64,000 bases of DNA, from the NCBI GenBank assembly GCA_963662175.1, contig OY759214.1:1240001-1304000 (forward strand), given 5' to 3'. The stretch comes from Aradus depressus (Eukaryota > Arthropoda > Insecta > Hemiptera > Aradidae). The stretch's first letter is position 1; the number at the start of each line of letters is the position of its first letter. The position numbers were made by a program, and so were the translations under genes. This document shows, piece after piece, positions 53,710-64,000 of the stretch. The notes beneath the pieces were generated by a model. The model saw only the letters and a list, made by a program, of their open reading frames with translations, did not search any database and was not told the origin of the DNA.

Positions 53710-54046
53710 ATGCGCCGGTACTTCAGTGGTATACGTGCTTGCTTACTGAGCTCAAGATATCAGTTCGAAACCCAGTCGAGGCTCTTAGACTGTTTATCTG
53801 GGAGGTAAGATAAACTTAAGCACGCAGTCATTCGGATGGGACTTAAGCGATGGTCCCGAGCCTGCACGATGTCAGGAACTCGTTAAAGATCCTTACCCTA
53901 GGTGAATAAAAATTTAGGGTAGGCAAAATTTAGGACTCTCATAGTAGAGTCGGGCTCTTGTCCACCAAGGTGACGGAAGAGCGCTCTGGTAGTAGGCGAT
54001 ATGACCTTGTAGTTAAAGTCCGGGCGTGAGTCATAATAACTAACTA
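53710..54046 (+). mobile_element. tRNA-derived SINE, full length
   Basis: Head TGCGCCGGTACTTCAGTGGT, B box GTTCGAAACC, core GCACGCAGTCATTCGGATGG and AAAGAGC-like CTCTGGTAGTAGGCGATATG, tail GTGAGTCATAATAACTAACT. Imperfect flanking repeats AATAATTATT (53696-53705) and AATAATTAAT (54046-54055) suggest a target duplication. It lies about 160 bp from a reversed SINE. Confidence 0.9.
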
Positions 54047-54660
54047 ATAATTAATAAAATATATACCTATGATATTTGGAGCAGGTTTTCTCTCCATCTT
54101 AACCTCAAGATTTTGAATTGATTTAATTTAATATTTTGAGATTTTATTTAATAATTTTCTTCTATTTATTACAAATTATTTCACCAAATGGCTATTCGTC
54201 CAAAGGGGGCTGGGGGTCTTCAACCTTAAAGAGTTCTTCCCGTCTGTCAGTGTGTTTGTCTATCGATAACTCCCGATAGAGTGAATGTATCGACACAAAA
54301 TACCTATTATATGTGCATAATATAATACTGTAACTATATGACTTTTTTTCTACTTATCAATATATATATATATGTATATATATATATAAGTTGACAGGTT
54401 AATAAGATGGATGGAGGTTTCCATTTTTACCGGAAGTACATGTATGAATAAATATATCAATTTGGTTGAGCCACTGGAGACCAGCTGATCTGATATGAAA
54501 AATGGGATAGTGTAGGATTAGGAACTAGAAGGGTCCTGCCAATACCTGGGATAAGGTGGATTGATTGACATAACATGTGCGCAACTGACACTATAGCAAG
54601 TGGCTCGACAGCATATATCTTGGTAGGAGCAAAGGAAATAGTAAGGTAGAGCTGGCCCCA
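54047..54660. other. Mostly unassigned; family A scrap and (TA)n
   Basis: No gene recognised. A reversed family A piece lies at about 54230-54305 (TCTATCGATAACTCCCGATA, GAGTGAATGTATCGACACAA). A TA/TG microsatellite lies at about 54359-54389. Confidence 0.5.
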
Positions 54661-54668
54661 CTTCTAAC

Positions 54669-55300
54669 ATGAGAGATCTGTGTCTATTTAGGAAAATATC
54701 GCACGTCTTCATTCCAAGACCTGGCAAAGGAGATTACATCGTTCCCAAACAATTCCGACCAGTAAGTCTCTCGTCGTTAGAAGAGATGGTTGATAGTGAC
54801 GAGACGGAGAGTCATTTCGTTACAGGACGATCCTCGGAAACATCCCGTCATAGCCTGGTGAATAGCAGTAGAACGCAAGAAGCTTCTTTCCACTCCATTA
54901 GTTGTTTGTAGCGTCAAGGTATGAAGAAGTATATGGAAGGGTGGGAGAATAATCTCGAGAATAATCTCAAGAGAAAGGAAATCCTTTTAAAATGAGCTGA
55001 GAAAACACTGAAAGCAAGGACAGTGTGGATGTCTCCGAAGCTTCGGTGTTCGGTTTTAGATGATCTACTTGATCGAAGGGACAATGGGGTCATCTTGCTG
55101 CTAGGAACGTGTTTGCAAACTCTATGTAATGTGCAAAAAGCCCTAAAGTAGTCATGAGGTAGTGTGTTGACGAAGGACTAATGGATAACCCGAACAAAGC
55201 CGACCCCGTGCTCATTTCAAACAGAAGGAACCGATACGTAACATAATACTCCGTCTAAATAGGCAAGGATGCTCTTCTGCTCTAGAATGAAACTCAGCGG
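54669..55300 (+). pseudogene. Non-LTR retrotransposon RT remnant
   Basis: The first frame gives HVFIPRPGKGDYIVPKQFRP, then VSLSS, matching the early reverse transcriptase block (IPKPGK..Y..P..FRPISLTS) of I/Jockey-type LINEs. It is followed by a shortened LEEMVD and by GRSSETSRHSLV, which fits the GRSTETALHxLV block. Further 3' in another frame, KALKVVMR and, after a shift, VDEGLMDNPNKADPVLIS resemble the VVExWCxExGLSVNPxKTxxVLF block. Stops and shifts lie between, and the YADD box is not found. Sequence to about 55540 may belong to the same dead copy. Confidence 0.7.
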
Positions 55301-55579
55301 AACGTGGCGAGAGAGAAAGATCAAAGAAGATTTATCCTAAAAGGATCAAAGACAACCCGGTCTTGTGTTATAGAACAGACTGAATGCAGAGAACACATAA
55401 CTTTGAAAAGAGATGATTGGGAGAACAATGGAACGAGACTGCCACAACAGAAGATACAGGGTCCGAGAATGGATAACCGTTCAAGAAGATTGGAATATAT
55501 TCTCCTGGACATTAAGAACGCAGATCACTGTTAGGAGAACATGCTCTTCCAGAAATCATGGTACGTAATATTGAGGTGC

Positions 55580-55655
55580 ATACCTCCTCTCATCCCCCCA
55601 CATTCTCTTTCTGCCGGTTTGATTGAAAATCAAAAGGTGTCGTCTTTATGGTCTG
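55580..55655 (+). repeat. Family A body scrap
   Basis: CCTCCTCTCATCCCCCCACA, TTCTCTTTCTGCCGGTTTGA, TTGAAAATCAAAAGGTGTCG form part of one sub-repeat. Confidence 0.6.
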
Positions 55656-55680
55656 GTTAATAGATTCATGATTTGAAGGA

Positions 55681-55907
55681 GAGCCTTGAAGGCAGAGGAA
55701 GAGGAGCGGCTGGAAGGGATGAAAAGATGAGAAGGACGGGAACTGGTGCATGAAGGACTTGACTTGGACTCTCGCTACCATTCACCGAGCCTTGAAGGCA
55801 GAGGAAGAGGAGCGGCTGGAAGGGATGAAAAGATGCGAAGGACGGGAACTGGTGCATGAAGGACTTGACTTGGACTCTCGCTACCATTCACCGAGCCTTG
55901 AAGGCAG
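55681..55907. repeat. 106-bp tandem repeat, 2.1 copies
   Basis: GAGCCTTGAAGGCAG starts at 55681, 55787 and 55893. The two full units (GAAGAGGAGCGGCTGGAAGG, GGGAACTGGTGCATGAAGGA, CTCGCTACCATTCACC) are almost identical. Confidence 0.92.
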
Positions 55908-56999
55908 TCCGCCCACTGTCCGTCCATACCCACGTTTTATTACCGGGGGAGAGAGAGGTAATCAAACCGTTTCATGCTTTAGCTTCATTTTATTGCTCCC
56001 TCAATTTTATGTATTCATTTTCCACGGTCAATTTTTTTTTTTTTTTCAATTTTATCTCCAAAAATTTATTGCTTCGATGTCAAATGAATGCGTTATGTAC
56101 CTAGCTATTTTATAGCTCTGATTTTTCATTTCCGGAAGGAAAAAAGTAATAAGGCCTTGTCGTTTTATTAGTTTTTCAGGTAAAATAATCATAACGACTA
56201 CCACCGAGTCATACTGACTATCATCCACTCACTAGAACTAATGGCAAGAACAAGGCAAAAATGTATATTTTTATTTTCCGATCTTCCAACACTTCCCACC
56301 AGATACTAATGCTACTATTTTTAAAATCTCAAAAACGCAATATTCAACATGCATTACATTATTTTTTTTGGATAAGTGACACCTTTTTAGTATTTATATT
56401 TATTTATCTCCAAAATAAATGTAAATTATGTGCCGTCCCAAAATTGTCAATTGTCTCGAGGGGGTGGGGGGTTATGTTTAACAGACACATAAGATCCCAA
56501 GATCTATATTTGTTCTATTAATTATTCTATCTTTTAATAAATAAATATCTTTTAATAATGATAATTTTAATAGTTGAAAAAATAATGTTTTATCAATTTT
56601 AGACTTGTGAAGGCAGTGGCCATGTAGGGAGGCATTGGTTGAATAAAGGTTAGGTCGGAGTACTGTCTGTACAAAACATCTGTCATACTGTGTGTTTACT
56701 TATTAATAAATCTTTTTTCGTTTTGTTTGACAATTACTTAATTATTCACTTAATTCAAACTTGAAAAGGACCATACACATAAAGTTCAAATGTAATGTGT
56801 TAAATGTTAACTCTGACTTTATTGAATAAGTGTTCTTTCCTCAGTAAAATAAATTATTGACAAATTAGTCTCTTACTACTTTAATAAAATGATATTACTA
56901 TACAAGTTTCACCAAATGACAATGGATAGAGGTAAGTGAGGGGTTGGAAGGGAGGGGGGGAAGGCTCATAGGAAACAGCAATAGAGAGAATGATTCATT
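55908..56999. other. Unassigned AT-rich stretch
   Basis: No gene, SINE or array recognised. Confidence 0.5.
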
Positions 57000-57345
57000 G
57001 GGCGCCAGTAGCTCAGTGGTAGCGTGCTAGCCCACTCAGCTCAACATCCCGGCTTCGAAAACCCGCCCAAGCCCTTAGGTCTTTTTTCTGGGAGGTGAAA
57101 AAACCTTGAGCACGCCGTCCTTTGGGTCGGAGCCAGTGGCAAGTCAGATAATCGTTAAAGACTCTAAACGACGTCTCAAGTGAATACAAATGTAGGGCAG
57201 GCAAAATTCAGGACTCCCATGTCGAGTAGAGTGAGAAAAGAGCGCTCTGATAGTAGGCGATATGACCTTGTAGTTAAAGCCCGGCCATGAGTCGTAGTTA
57301 AAGTCCGGGCATGAGTCGTAGTTAAAGTCCGGGCATGAGTCATAA
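57000..57345 (+). mobile_element. tRNA-derived SINE with triplicated tail
   Basis: Head GGGCGCCAGTAGCTCAGTGG, B box region GGCTTCGAAAACCCG (one base longer than usual), core GAGCACGCCGTCCTTTGGGT and AGAGCGCTCTGATAGTAGGC. The 3' phrase GTAGTTAAAGTCCGGGCATG AGTC occurs three times in tandem. A deletion removes the GATGGGACGTTAAGC part of the core. Confidence 0.88.
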
Positions 57346-57648
57346 CAAGCCTGGCTGTGAATGAATGAGTCTAAGCTAAACCGTACTGAATGGGTGGCCT
57401 TTATAGGTCTGGACCAAGGTATTTTGACAAGGACCCAAACGGCCTCATCAACCTCGGCTGGATCCAATATTCTTATCAGTCATTACAATAAAAGTAGAAG
57501 CTTACTGTACTAGAGTCTCAGGAAATGAGGACTGCCAGATTCTAGGTAACCAAAATATATTATAAGATCCGTTAGTAAAAGAATAGTCCTATTGGAAAAT
57601 CAGCATTTAGTATATCTAGTGTCCAGTGAAAAAAGTGAATGACATAAA

Positions 57649-57916
57649 TTAGTTATTGTGACTCATGCTCGGGCTTTAACTTCTAGGTCATATCGCCTAC
57701 TACCAGAGCGCTCCTTCGCCACTCTGGTGGACATGTCCTCGACTATGGGAGTCCTAAATTTTCCCCACCCTAAATTTTTACCCAACTCGGGCCTGTAGGT
57801 AGGGGTACCTGACATCGTACAGGCTTGGGACCATGAATTAACGTCCCATTCGAAGGACGGAGTGCTCCAAAACGCAATCTTGAGCTCATTAAGCAAACAC
57901 GCATACAGTTGAGTTG
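57649..57916 (-). repeat. tRNA-derived SINE, reversed
   Basis: On plus: TTATTGTGACTCATGCTCGG, GGTCATATCGCCTACTACCA, GAGCGCTCCTTCGCCACTCT, GGTACCTGACATCGTACAGG, AACGTCCCATTCGAAGGACG and the degraded head CGCAATCTTGAGCTCATTAA. Confidence 0.87.
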
Positions 57917-57943
57917 TGAATGACGTTAACTGGTCTATGGATA

Positions 57944-58194
57944 TATCTGTGGTGTTGGAGTAAAGGGGTATATGTCAGTTTTTCTGTTTTCAGTTTTCAG
58001 AGAACTCCCATGTTTCTCAGTTGTCCCCCTTTTCACTTCTTTTTTTTTCAATGATGTCATAAGATTCTCACTTATTTCTCTTTACTCCAACATAGAGATC
58101 ACCTATCTAAAGCCAGTTATGACTTGCTTTAGATAGGTGTTACCCATTTTCACAAAAAATTGACATATACCCCTTTACCCAAACAGCACAGATA
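57944..58194. mobile_element. MITE with AAAGGGGTATATGTCA arms
   Basis: The terminal repeats TATCTGTGGTGTTGGAGTAA..AGGGGTATATGTCAG and, at the right, TTGACATATACCCCTTTACC..CAGCACAGATA are inverted. An inner hairpin ACCTATCTAAAGC / GCTTTAGATAGGT sits at about 58097-58138. No coding region. Confidence 0.75.
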
Positions 58195-59080
58195 TTATAT
58201 AACTGGGATGTCGGCGCCAAAAGACAATTGGAAGGTGACAATATGATTTTGGGGAACATTGTGAGGGCTGTTTCTACCAACGCTCTCAAGTTTACGCCTA
58301 CAACAAACGATTATGAGATTACAACAAACGTTTCAACGGACGTTTTTTCGAGTTACATTTTTTGTCAAGGCGAGTCCATAGAGTTATTTATATGAACTGA
58401 AAGAAATTATTCTAGATTTAGGAGCCAGTTAAACGTGTAGTTCTTACAATCAAGTATGGCTTCTAAGATTTTCTTTTCAATTGAGGACTAACGGCTGTAA
58501 CGATCACCATTTTTTTCACTGAAGTTCGTTAAAGAAACTCTTTTGTACAGTTAGTTCTTGTAAGTGTTTTTCACTATAATTTTTTTATGAAAAACCTCCA
58601 AGGGGAGACGCAACATAATGGTAAATGCATATTGATAAGTGGGTGTGCAAGAACTGGGGGCGAGAGACTTGGAGGGTGGCGACCTTGTCCAACGACCTTA
58701 ACTAGTTGAGGCTACATAATGGGGGGGCACCTTTCTATCCGGGGGGGGGGGGGGGCAGAAAAAAATATATATTTATACATATACAAATATATGTAAATGG
58801 GTGGAGACAAACCTAGAGCTGACCCCAGGAGGCTGTTGAAAAAAGCAGGCAAACTTGATTTGCCGGTGAAAGGGTTGTGGCAGGATCGGGAACTGGAATG
58901 AGATGAGATGTGTGACCTTCTCAAGGGCGCACAAAGCAGGTCAGCGTGTTGGCTAACAATACGAGTACCTAGGTTAGGGCAATGGTGGGTTCTAGATCTG
59001 CTCGTAACAGATTCAGTAACAAGAAAGGACATTAATAGCTTATGTATTCACGTTGAAATAACCTGTAAGTATCCTTTCAG
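58195..59080. other. Unassigned stretch with poly-G
   Basis: No gene recognised. A 15-base G run lies at 58741-58755. Confidence 0.5.
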
Positions 59081-59376
59081 TTAGTTATTGTGACTCATGT
59101 CCGGGCTTTAACTGTGAGGTCATTTCGCCTACTACCAGAGCGCTTGTTTCGTCACTCTGGCGGACATGAGGTGGACTCTACAGTAGGAGTCTTTTGCCTA
59201 CCTAGATTTATTCACCTGGGGTAAGGATCTACGAGTAACTGACATCGCACAGGATCGAGACCATCGCTTAATGCCGCATCTGAAGAACGGCGGGTTCTAA
59301 AAAATCTAAGGGCCTCAGCTGAGTTTCGTACCCGCGATCTTGAGCTCAGTAGCTAGCATGCTTCCTCTGAGCTACC
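59081..59376 (-). mobile_element. tRNA-derived SINE, reversed, near full length
   Basis: On plus: AGTTAGTTATTGTGACTCAT, GTCCGGGCTTTAACTGTGAG, CTACCAGAGCGCTTGTTTCG, GAGTAACTGACATCGCACAG, ACCATCGCTTAATGCCGCAT, GTTTCGTACCCGCGATCTTG and TTCCTCTGAGCTACCG. Confidence 0.9.
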
Positions 59377-60395
59377 GATTTTGTAATAAATTAAATTGTT
59401 CATATAATTCTTTAAAACAATAAAACCGACTTAGAGAGTCTCTCTACAGGTACAACATTTCTATCTACTAATTCAAAATTGTCTTTTTTCCTTTCAGTAG
59501 TAGACGACTGCTATAGGTTATTTCCTGTTACCGACCTGCTATCTGCGAAAGGCCACAGTATGTATAAAAAATCTGCTGCATTATAAAAACAGTTTTGCTA
59601 CCAAAAACAACACAACCGTTATTCTGCTACTTGCTCTATTTACTCTGCTTTGCATTGTGAATATTGAGTGAATATTGTGCTTACAAAATAACAAGTGTGA
59701 TTGTTTGTTTTTTTAATACATTTTATTGTTTTTTGTTCCTTTCCCCTTTCGCTGTTTAGCTACTATTTTCGTCAGTACGGTTGATTTCAGTTTTATTTTT
59801 CATATCATTCAAAAATATTATAAAATAATTGTAATTTAATTTTAATTGTTTATCTATTTTCAAAAGGTTTACTAAGAAACCAATGGGTACATATACAATT
59901 TATATTTCTAACAATTTTGTATTTGAGGACTTAAATTTCTCATTTAAACTTTTGAAACAATAAAACAGACTTAGAAAGTCAGTTATAGGCACAAAATGTC
60001 TAATTACTATTTTATTTAAATTTATAAAAATAAAATGGTGCAATCTTTGGAACAATTAATAATAATTATTATTATTATACAAACATTTATTATGGATATT
60101 ACAACCAATAAAACAAGCAGGTTCTCGCATGTGTGTTTCGCCTCGTTGCACCCTAAATCAAAGGAAATTACTGGGCCGTGTATTATGACTACAAAGGTTT
60201 GTAACTAAGTTCGGCCCTTGAGGTCCACTCGGCAAACTTCCCAGCATGATATCAATATCAATATCAATATCAATATCAATAATAATATCACAAAACTAGG
60301 CGTTTTATTCAGGACCGAATTATTTATTCATTTAATTGAATTTAATCTCTAAGTACGTAGATTTTTAATTGATATGCAAATGCACCTAGGTCACA
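59377..60395. other. Unassigned AT-rich stretch with (ATCAAT)n
   Basis: No gene recognised. A microsatellite ATATCAATATCAATATCAAT lies at about 60246-60292. Confidence 0.5.
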
Positions 60396-60399
60396 TAGA

Positions 60400-61196
60400 T
60401 ATATTTTTTGATTTTGCGTTTGAAACTACTACTTGTAAAATTTCATGACAATCCGATAATCCAGTTGAACTATTTTTATGCTCAACCTCTACTCACAGTC
60501 CCCCCCCCCCACCCGTTTAGAATTTTGACATGTCACACGCCCTTTTTTTCAATTTAGCTTTTAGGAATACTACAAGTAAAATTTAATTAAAATCCGATCA
60601 TCCGTTGATGAGCTAGATCTATATTTATGCTTAGGGCCCCCCACAACCCCCTTCCTCCCCTTAAGTATTTAGAGACCTCACACACCCTATTTTTCAATTG
60701 GCTATTAAGAATACTACACGTGAAATTTCATGACAATCCGACCATCCGTTAATGAGCTAGAACAATTTTTACGCCTAGCCCCTCTCATAACCCTCCTCCC
60801 GTTCAAAATTTTCAGACGCCATACAGCCTATTTTTCGATCTGGCTCTAAAGGATGCTACATTCCCACCAGAACAAATTAGATCGGATAAATTTTTTTCAA
60901 GAATTCCTAAAATCCACTTTTTTAGCAGTCTTTTTGTTCAAATAAAAAAAAAAAAACGGGTGGACTGAATTTGAAAAAAAATCTTTCAGATCATATTTAC
61001 ATTGATACGCTTCGATTGGCACTAAAGCGGAGTCGATATAATTTTTCATTTTTCATTGAGATATCAGACACACACATACTTCTTTCCAAAAATAGTGTAA
61101 AAATACTGTAATGACCTTGAAACATAAAAATATGATGAACATTTTGATTTAGATTTTCGGACCCAGTACAATAACTTCCCTGTATGCTGGCAAGTC
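60400..61196 (+). mobile_element. Family B element with three sub-repeats
   Basis: Three sub-repeats of about 125 bp follow one another. Each has a phrase like ACTACACGTGAAATTTCATG, ACAATCCGACCATCCGTTAA, a C-rich run (CCCCTCTCATAACCCTCCTC) and CCTATTTTTCAATTGGCTAT. A 3' part follows (GATACGCTTCGATTGGCACT, ACTGTAATGACCTTGAAACA) and then a tail hairpin CTTCCCTGTATGCTGGCAAG at 61174-61194. The layout of C-rich sub-repeats plus tail hairpin is the same as family A, though the sequence differs. No coding region. Confidence 0.7.
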
Positions 61197-61479
61197 ATTA
61201 AGTTGACATTTCTAATGATTTTGAGGCCATAGAAGTGATTTACCGCCTTCCTCAGCATAATTCAAAATTTCAGATGCACAATTATTAGGTTAGACATTCA
61301 ATTCTATTTATAACGTTTAAACTTATTTCTAGTGTATGTATGCGGTGTCAAAAATTGTTCAAAAATCTACAGTTTGTTAATAGTTCGGTTTCTGTAGCTT
61401 TCAGAGTATGAGGGGGCTTCCCTGTCACTTCAAAGTGTCAAAAATAGGACGGGTTCCATGCAATTTCCAATGACTCATT

Positions 61480-64000
61480 TTTTGCGCATGATGAATGAAT
61501 ACGAAGTATGGGGAAGTTATGTAATCGGTGAAAAATTTGATCCGGGGTTTTCAACGGAATTTCATGTTTTCCGACCTCCAAATTCCAAATATGGAAAAAA
61601 TATATCTGTCTGTGTGTCTGTGAACACGATAACACCCGATAGAACGAATGTATCATCCACCGGAATCGGAGGAAGGGAAGAGGGCTCAACCCAATATCTG
61701 ACGAAGAAATGATTGTATCGACATGAAATTTCATATTTAAAGTCCAACACACACCCTGCCACATTTCAGCGATATCGGACGGAGGGAAGAGGGCTCAACC
61801 CAATATCTGCCGAAGAAATGATTCTATCGACATGAAATTTCATATTTAAAGTCAAAACACACACCCTGCCACATTTCAGCGATATCGGACGGAGGGAAGA
61901 GGGCTCAACCCAATAACTGCCGAAGAAATGATTGTATCGACATGAAATTTCATATTTAAAGTCAAAACACACACCCTGCCACATTTCAGCGATATCGGAC
62001 GGAGGGAGGAGGGCTCAACCCAATAACTGCCGAAGAAATGATTGTATCGACATGAAATTTCATATTTAAAGTCAAAACACACACCCTGCCACATTTCAGC
62101 GATATCGGACGGAGGGAAGAGGGCTTAACCCAATATCTGCCGAAGAAATGATTGTATCTACATGAAATTTCATATTTAAAGTCAAAACACACACCCTGCC
62201 ACATTTCAGCGATATCGGACGGAGGGAAGAGGGCTTAACCCAATATCTGCCGAAGAAATGATTGTATCTACATGAAATTTCATATTTAAAGTCAAAACAC
62301 ACACCCTGCCACATTTCAGCGATATCGGACGGAGGGAGGAGGGCTCAACCCAATATCTGCCGAAGAAATGATTGTATCGACATGAAATTTCATATTTAAA
62401 GTCAAAACACACACCCTGCCACATTTCAGCGATATCGGACGGAAGGAAGAGGGCTCAACCCAATAACTGCCGAAGAAATGGTTGTATCGACATGAAATTT
62501 CATATTTAAAGTCAAAACACACACCCTGCCACATTTCAGCGATATCGGACGGAGGGAGGAGGGCTCAACCCAATATCTGCCGAAGAAATGATTGTTTCGA
62601 CATGAAATTTCATATTTAAAGTCAAAACACACACCCTGCCACATTTCAGCGATATCGGACGGAAGGAAGAGGGCTCAACCCAATAACTGCCGAAGAAATG
62701 ATTGTATCGACATGAAATTTCATATTTAAAGTCAAAACACACACCCTGCCACATTTCAGCGATATCGGACGGAAGGAAGAGGGCTCAACCCAATATCTGC
62801 CGAAGAAATGATTGTATCGACATGAAATTTCATATTTAAAGTCAAAACACACACCCTGCCACATTTCAGCGATATCGGACGGAAGGAAGAGGGCTCAACC
62901 CAATAACTGCCGAAGAAATGATTGTATCGACATGAAATTTCATATTTAAAGTCAAAACACACACCCTGCCACATTTCAGCGATATCGGACGGAGGGAGGA
63001 GGGCTCAACCCAATATCTGCCGAAGAAATGATTGTATCTACATGAAATTTCATATTTAAAGTCAAAACACACACCCTGCCACATTTCAGCGATATCGGAC
63101 GGAAGGAAGAGGGCTCAACCCAATAACTGCCGAAGAAATGGTTGTATCGACATGAAATTTCATATTTAAAGTCAAAACACACACCCTGCCACATTTCAGC
63201 GATATCGGACGGAGGGAGGAAGGCTCAACCCAATAACTGCCGAAGAAATGATTGTATCGACATGAAATTTCATATTTAAAGTCAAAACACACACCCTGCC
63301 ACATTTCAGCGATATCGGACGGAGGGAGGAGGGCTCAACCCAATATCTGCCGAAGAAATGATTGTATCGACATGAAATTTCATATTTAAAGTCAAAACAC
63401 ACACCCTGCCACATTTCAGCGATATCGGACGGAAGGAAGAGGGCTCAACCCAATAACTGCCGAAGAAATGGTTGTATCGACATGAAATTTCATATTTAAA
63501 GTCAAAACACACACCCTGCCACATTTCAGCGATATCGGACGGAAGGAAGAGGGCTCAACCCAATAACTGCCGAAGAAATGGTTGTATCGACATGAAATTT
63601 CATATTTAAAGTCAAAACACACACCCTGCCACATTTCAGCGATATCGGACGGAAGGAAGAGGGCTCAACCCAATAACTGCCGAAGAAATGTTTGTATCGA
63701 CATGAAATTTCATATTTAAAGTCAAAACACACACTCTGCCACATTTCAGCGATATCGGACGGAAGGAAGAGGGCTCAACCCAATAACTGCCGAAGAAATG
63801 GTTGTATCGACATGAAATTTCATATTTAAAGTCAAAACACACACCCTGCCACATTTCAGCGATATCGGACGGAAGGAAGAGGGCTCAACCCAATAACTGC
63901 CGAAGAAATGATTGTATCGACATGAAATTTCATATTTAAAGTCAAAACACACACCCTGCCACATTTCAGCGATATCGGACGGAGGGAGGAGGGCTCAACC
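61480..64000 (-). mobile_element. Family A element, reversed, with expanded satellite, runs off window
   Basis: On plus the order is tail end (ATACGAAGTATGGGGAAGTT, ATGTAATCGGTGAAAAATTT), GTTTTCAACGGAATTTCATG, TCTGTCTGTGTGTCTGTGAA, ACACCCGATAGAACGAATGT, then a 110-bp satellite to the end of the window. The head is not reached. This is the mirror image of the arrangement at 4487-6092. Confidence 0.8.
61650..64000 (-). repeat. 110-bp satellite array, about 21 copies, open-ended
   Basis: GATATCGGAC starts at 61771 and every 110 bp to 63971 without a single indel. Units differ at a few sites only (GGAGGGAAGA, GGAGGGAGGA or GGAAGGAAGA; CAATATCTGC or CAATAACTGC; ATTGTATCGA, GTTGTATCGA or ATTGTATCTA). 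Reverse complemented, the unit (GATACAATCATTTCTTCGGC, AGTTATTGGGTTGAGCCC, CGATATCGCTGAAATGTGGC, TTTTGACTTTAAATATGAAA) aligns along its length with the 123-bp unit at 4640-5850. Overlapping minus-strand open frames of 72 codons arise because the unit is not a multiple of three. Confidence 0.95.

Noticed and set aside
61562..63964. Series of overlapping 72-codon minus-strand frames
   Set aside because: They recur every 110 bp and are shadows of the satellite unit.

Overview
This is eukaryotic, AT-rich, intergenic-type DNA with no recognisable host protein-coding gene. It looks like an arthropod, most probably an insect with a large repeat-rich genome. The grounds are several non-LTR retrotransposon remnants, hAT and pogo-like DNA transposons, a tRNA-derived SINE, and a short CCTAA run that matches the insect telomere motif TTAGG. 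A planthopper or other hemipteran is only a guess. Almost every long open reading frame here is a by-product of a tandem repeat whose unit is a multiple of three.

Four kinds of sequence fill the window. (1) A dispersed family, called family A here, has about 20 copies or fragments. Its complete form has a head with a short palindrome (CCGGTGATTCACCGG in the best copy), a body of about 110-125 bp sub-repeats, and a tail ending in a hairpin (CTTCCC-CTATAC / GTATAG-GGGAAG). A second family, B, shares this layout and a related tail hairpin. (2) A tRNA-derived SINE with A- and B-box-like sequences, a conserved core (TTCGGATGGGACGTTAA) and an AACTAACTAAC tail has about 20 copies on both strands. 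(3) About 15 tandem arrays have units of 22-152 bp. (4) DNA transposons, MITEs, foldbacks and LINE fragments are often nested in each other.

Layout. 1-6.1 kb: family B and A fragments, a 22-bp array, and one family-A copy (4487-6092) whose body has expanded into ten 123-bp units. 6.1-20.3 kb: more family A, SINEs, a foldback, a LINE scrap and a 52-bp array. 20334-22016: a hAT element with terminal inverted repeats, an 8-bp target duplication and a frameshifted transposase. 22-34 kb: SINEs, a 646-bp palindrome and 34-, 34/35-, 152-, 36- and 95-bp arrays, with one SINE cleanly inserted in the 36-bp array. 36.3-39.2 kb: a 124-bp array split by a pogo-like MITE, then a family-A copy holding a hAT MITE that itself holds a TTAA MITE. 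43.3-47.9 kb: a family-A copy split by a 3.7-kb inverted-repeat element whose ends carry arrays of a tRNA-3'-half-like repeat (about 17 B boxes). 47-49.4 kb: LINE-in-LINE nesting and an RTE-type LINE end. 50.4-52.3 kb: a 27-bp minisatellite with about 71 copies. 52.6-60 kb: a hAT MITE, SINEs and a LINE scrap. 60.4-64 kb: family B, then a reversed family-A copy expanded into a 110-bp satellite that runs off the window.

The main result is that two satellite arrays 56 kb apart (123 bp on +, 110 bp on -) are homologous. Each sits inside a copy of the same mobile-looking element, so this window appears to show satellite DNA arising from the internal repeats of a Helentron-like non-autonomous element. 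That assignment is inference. The head, body and tail structure and the homology are read directly from the sequence.
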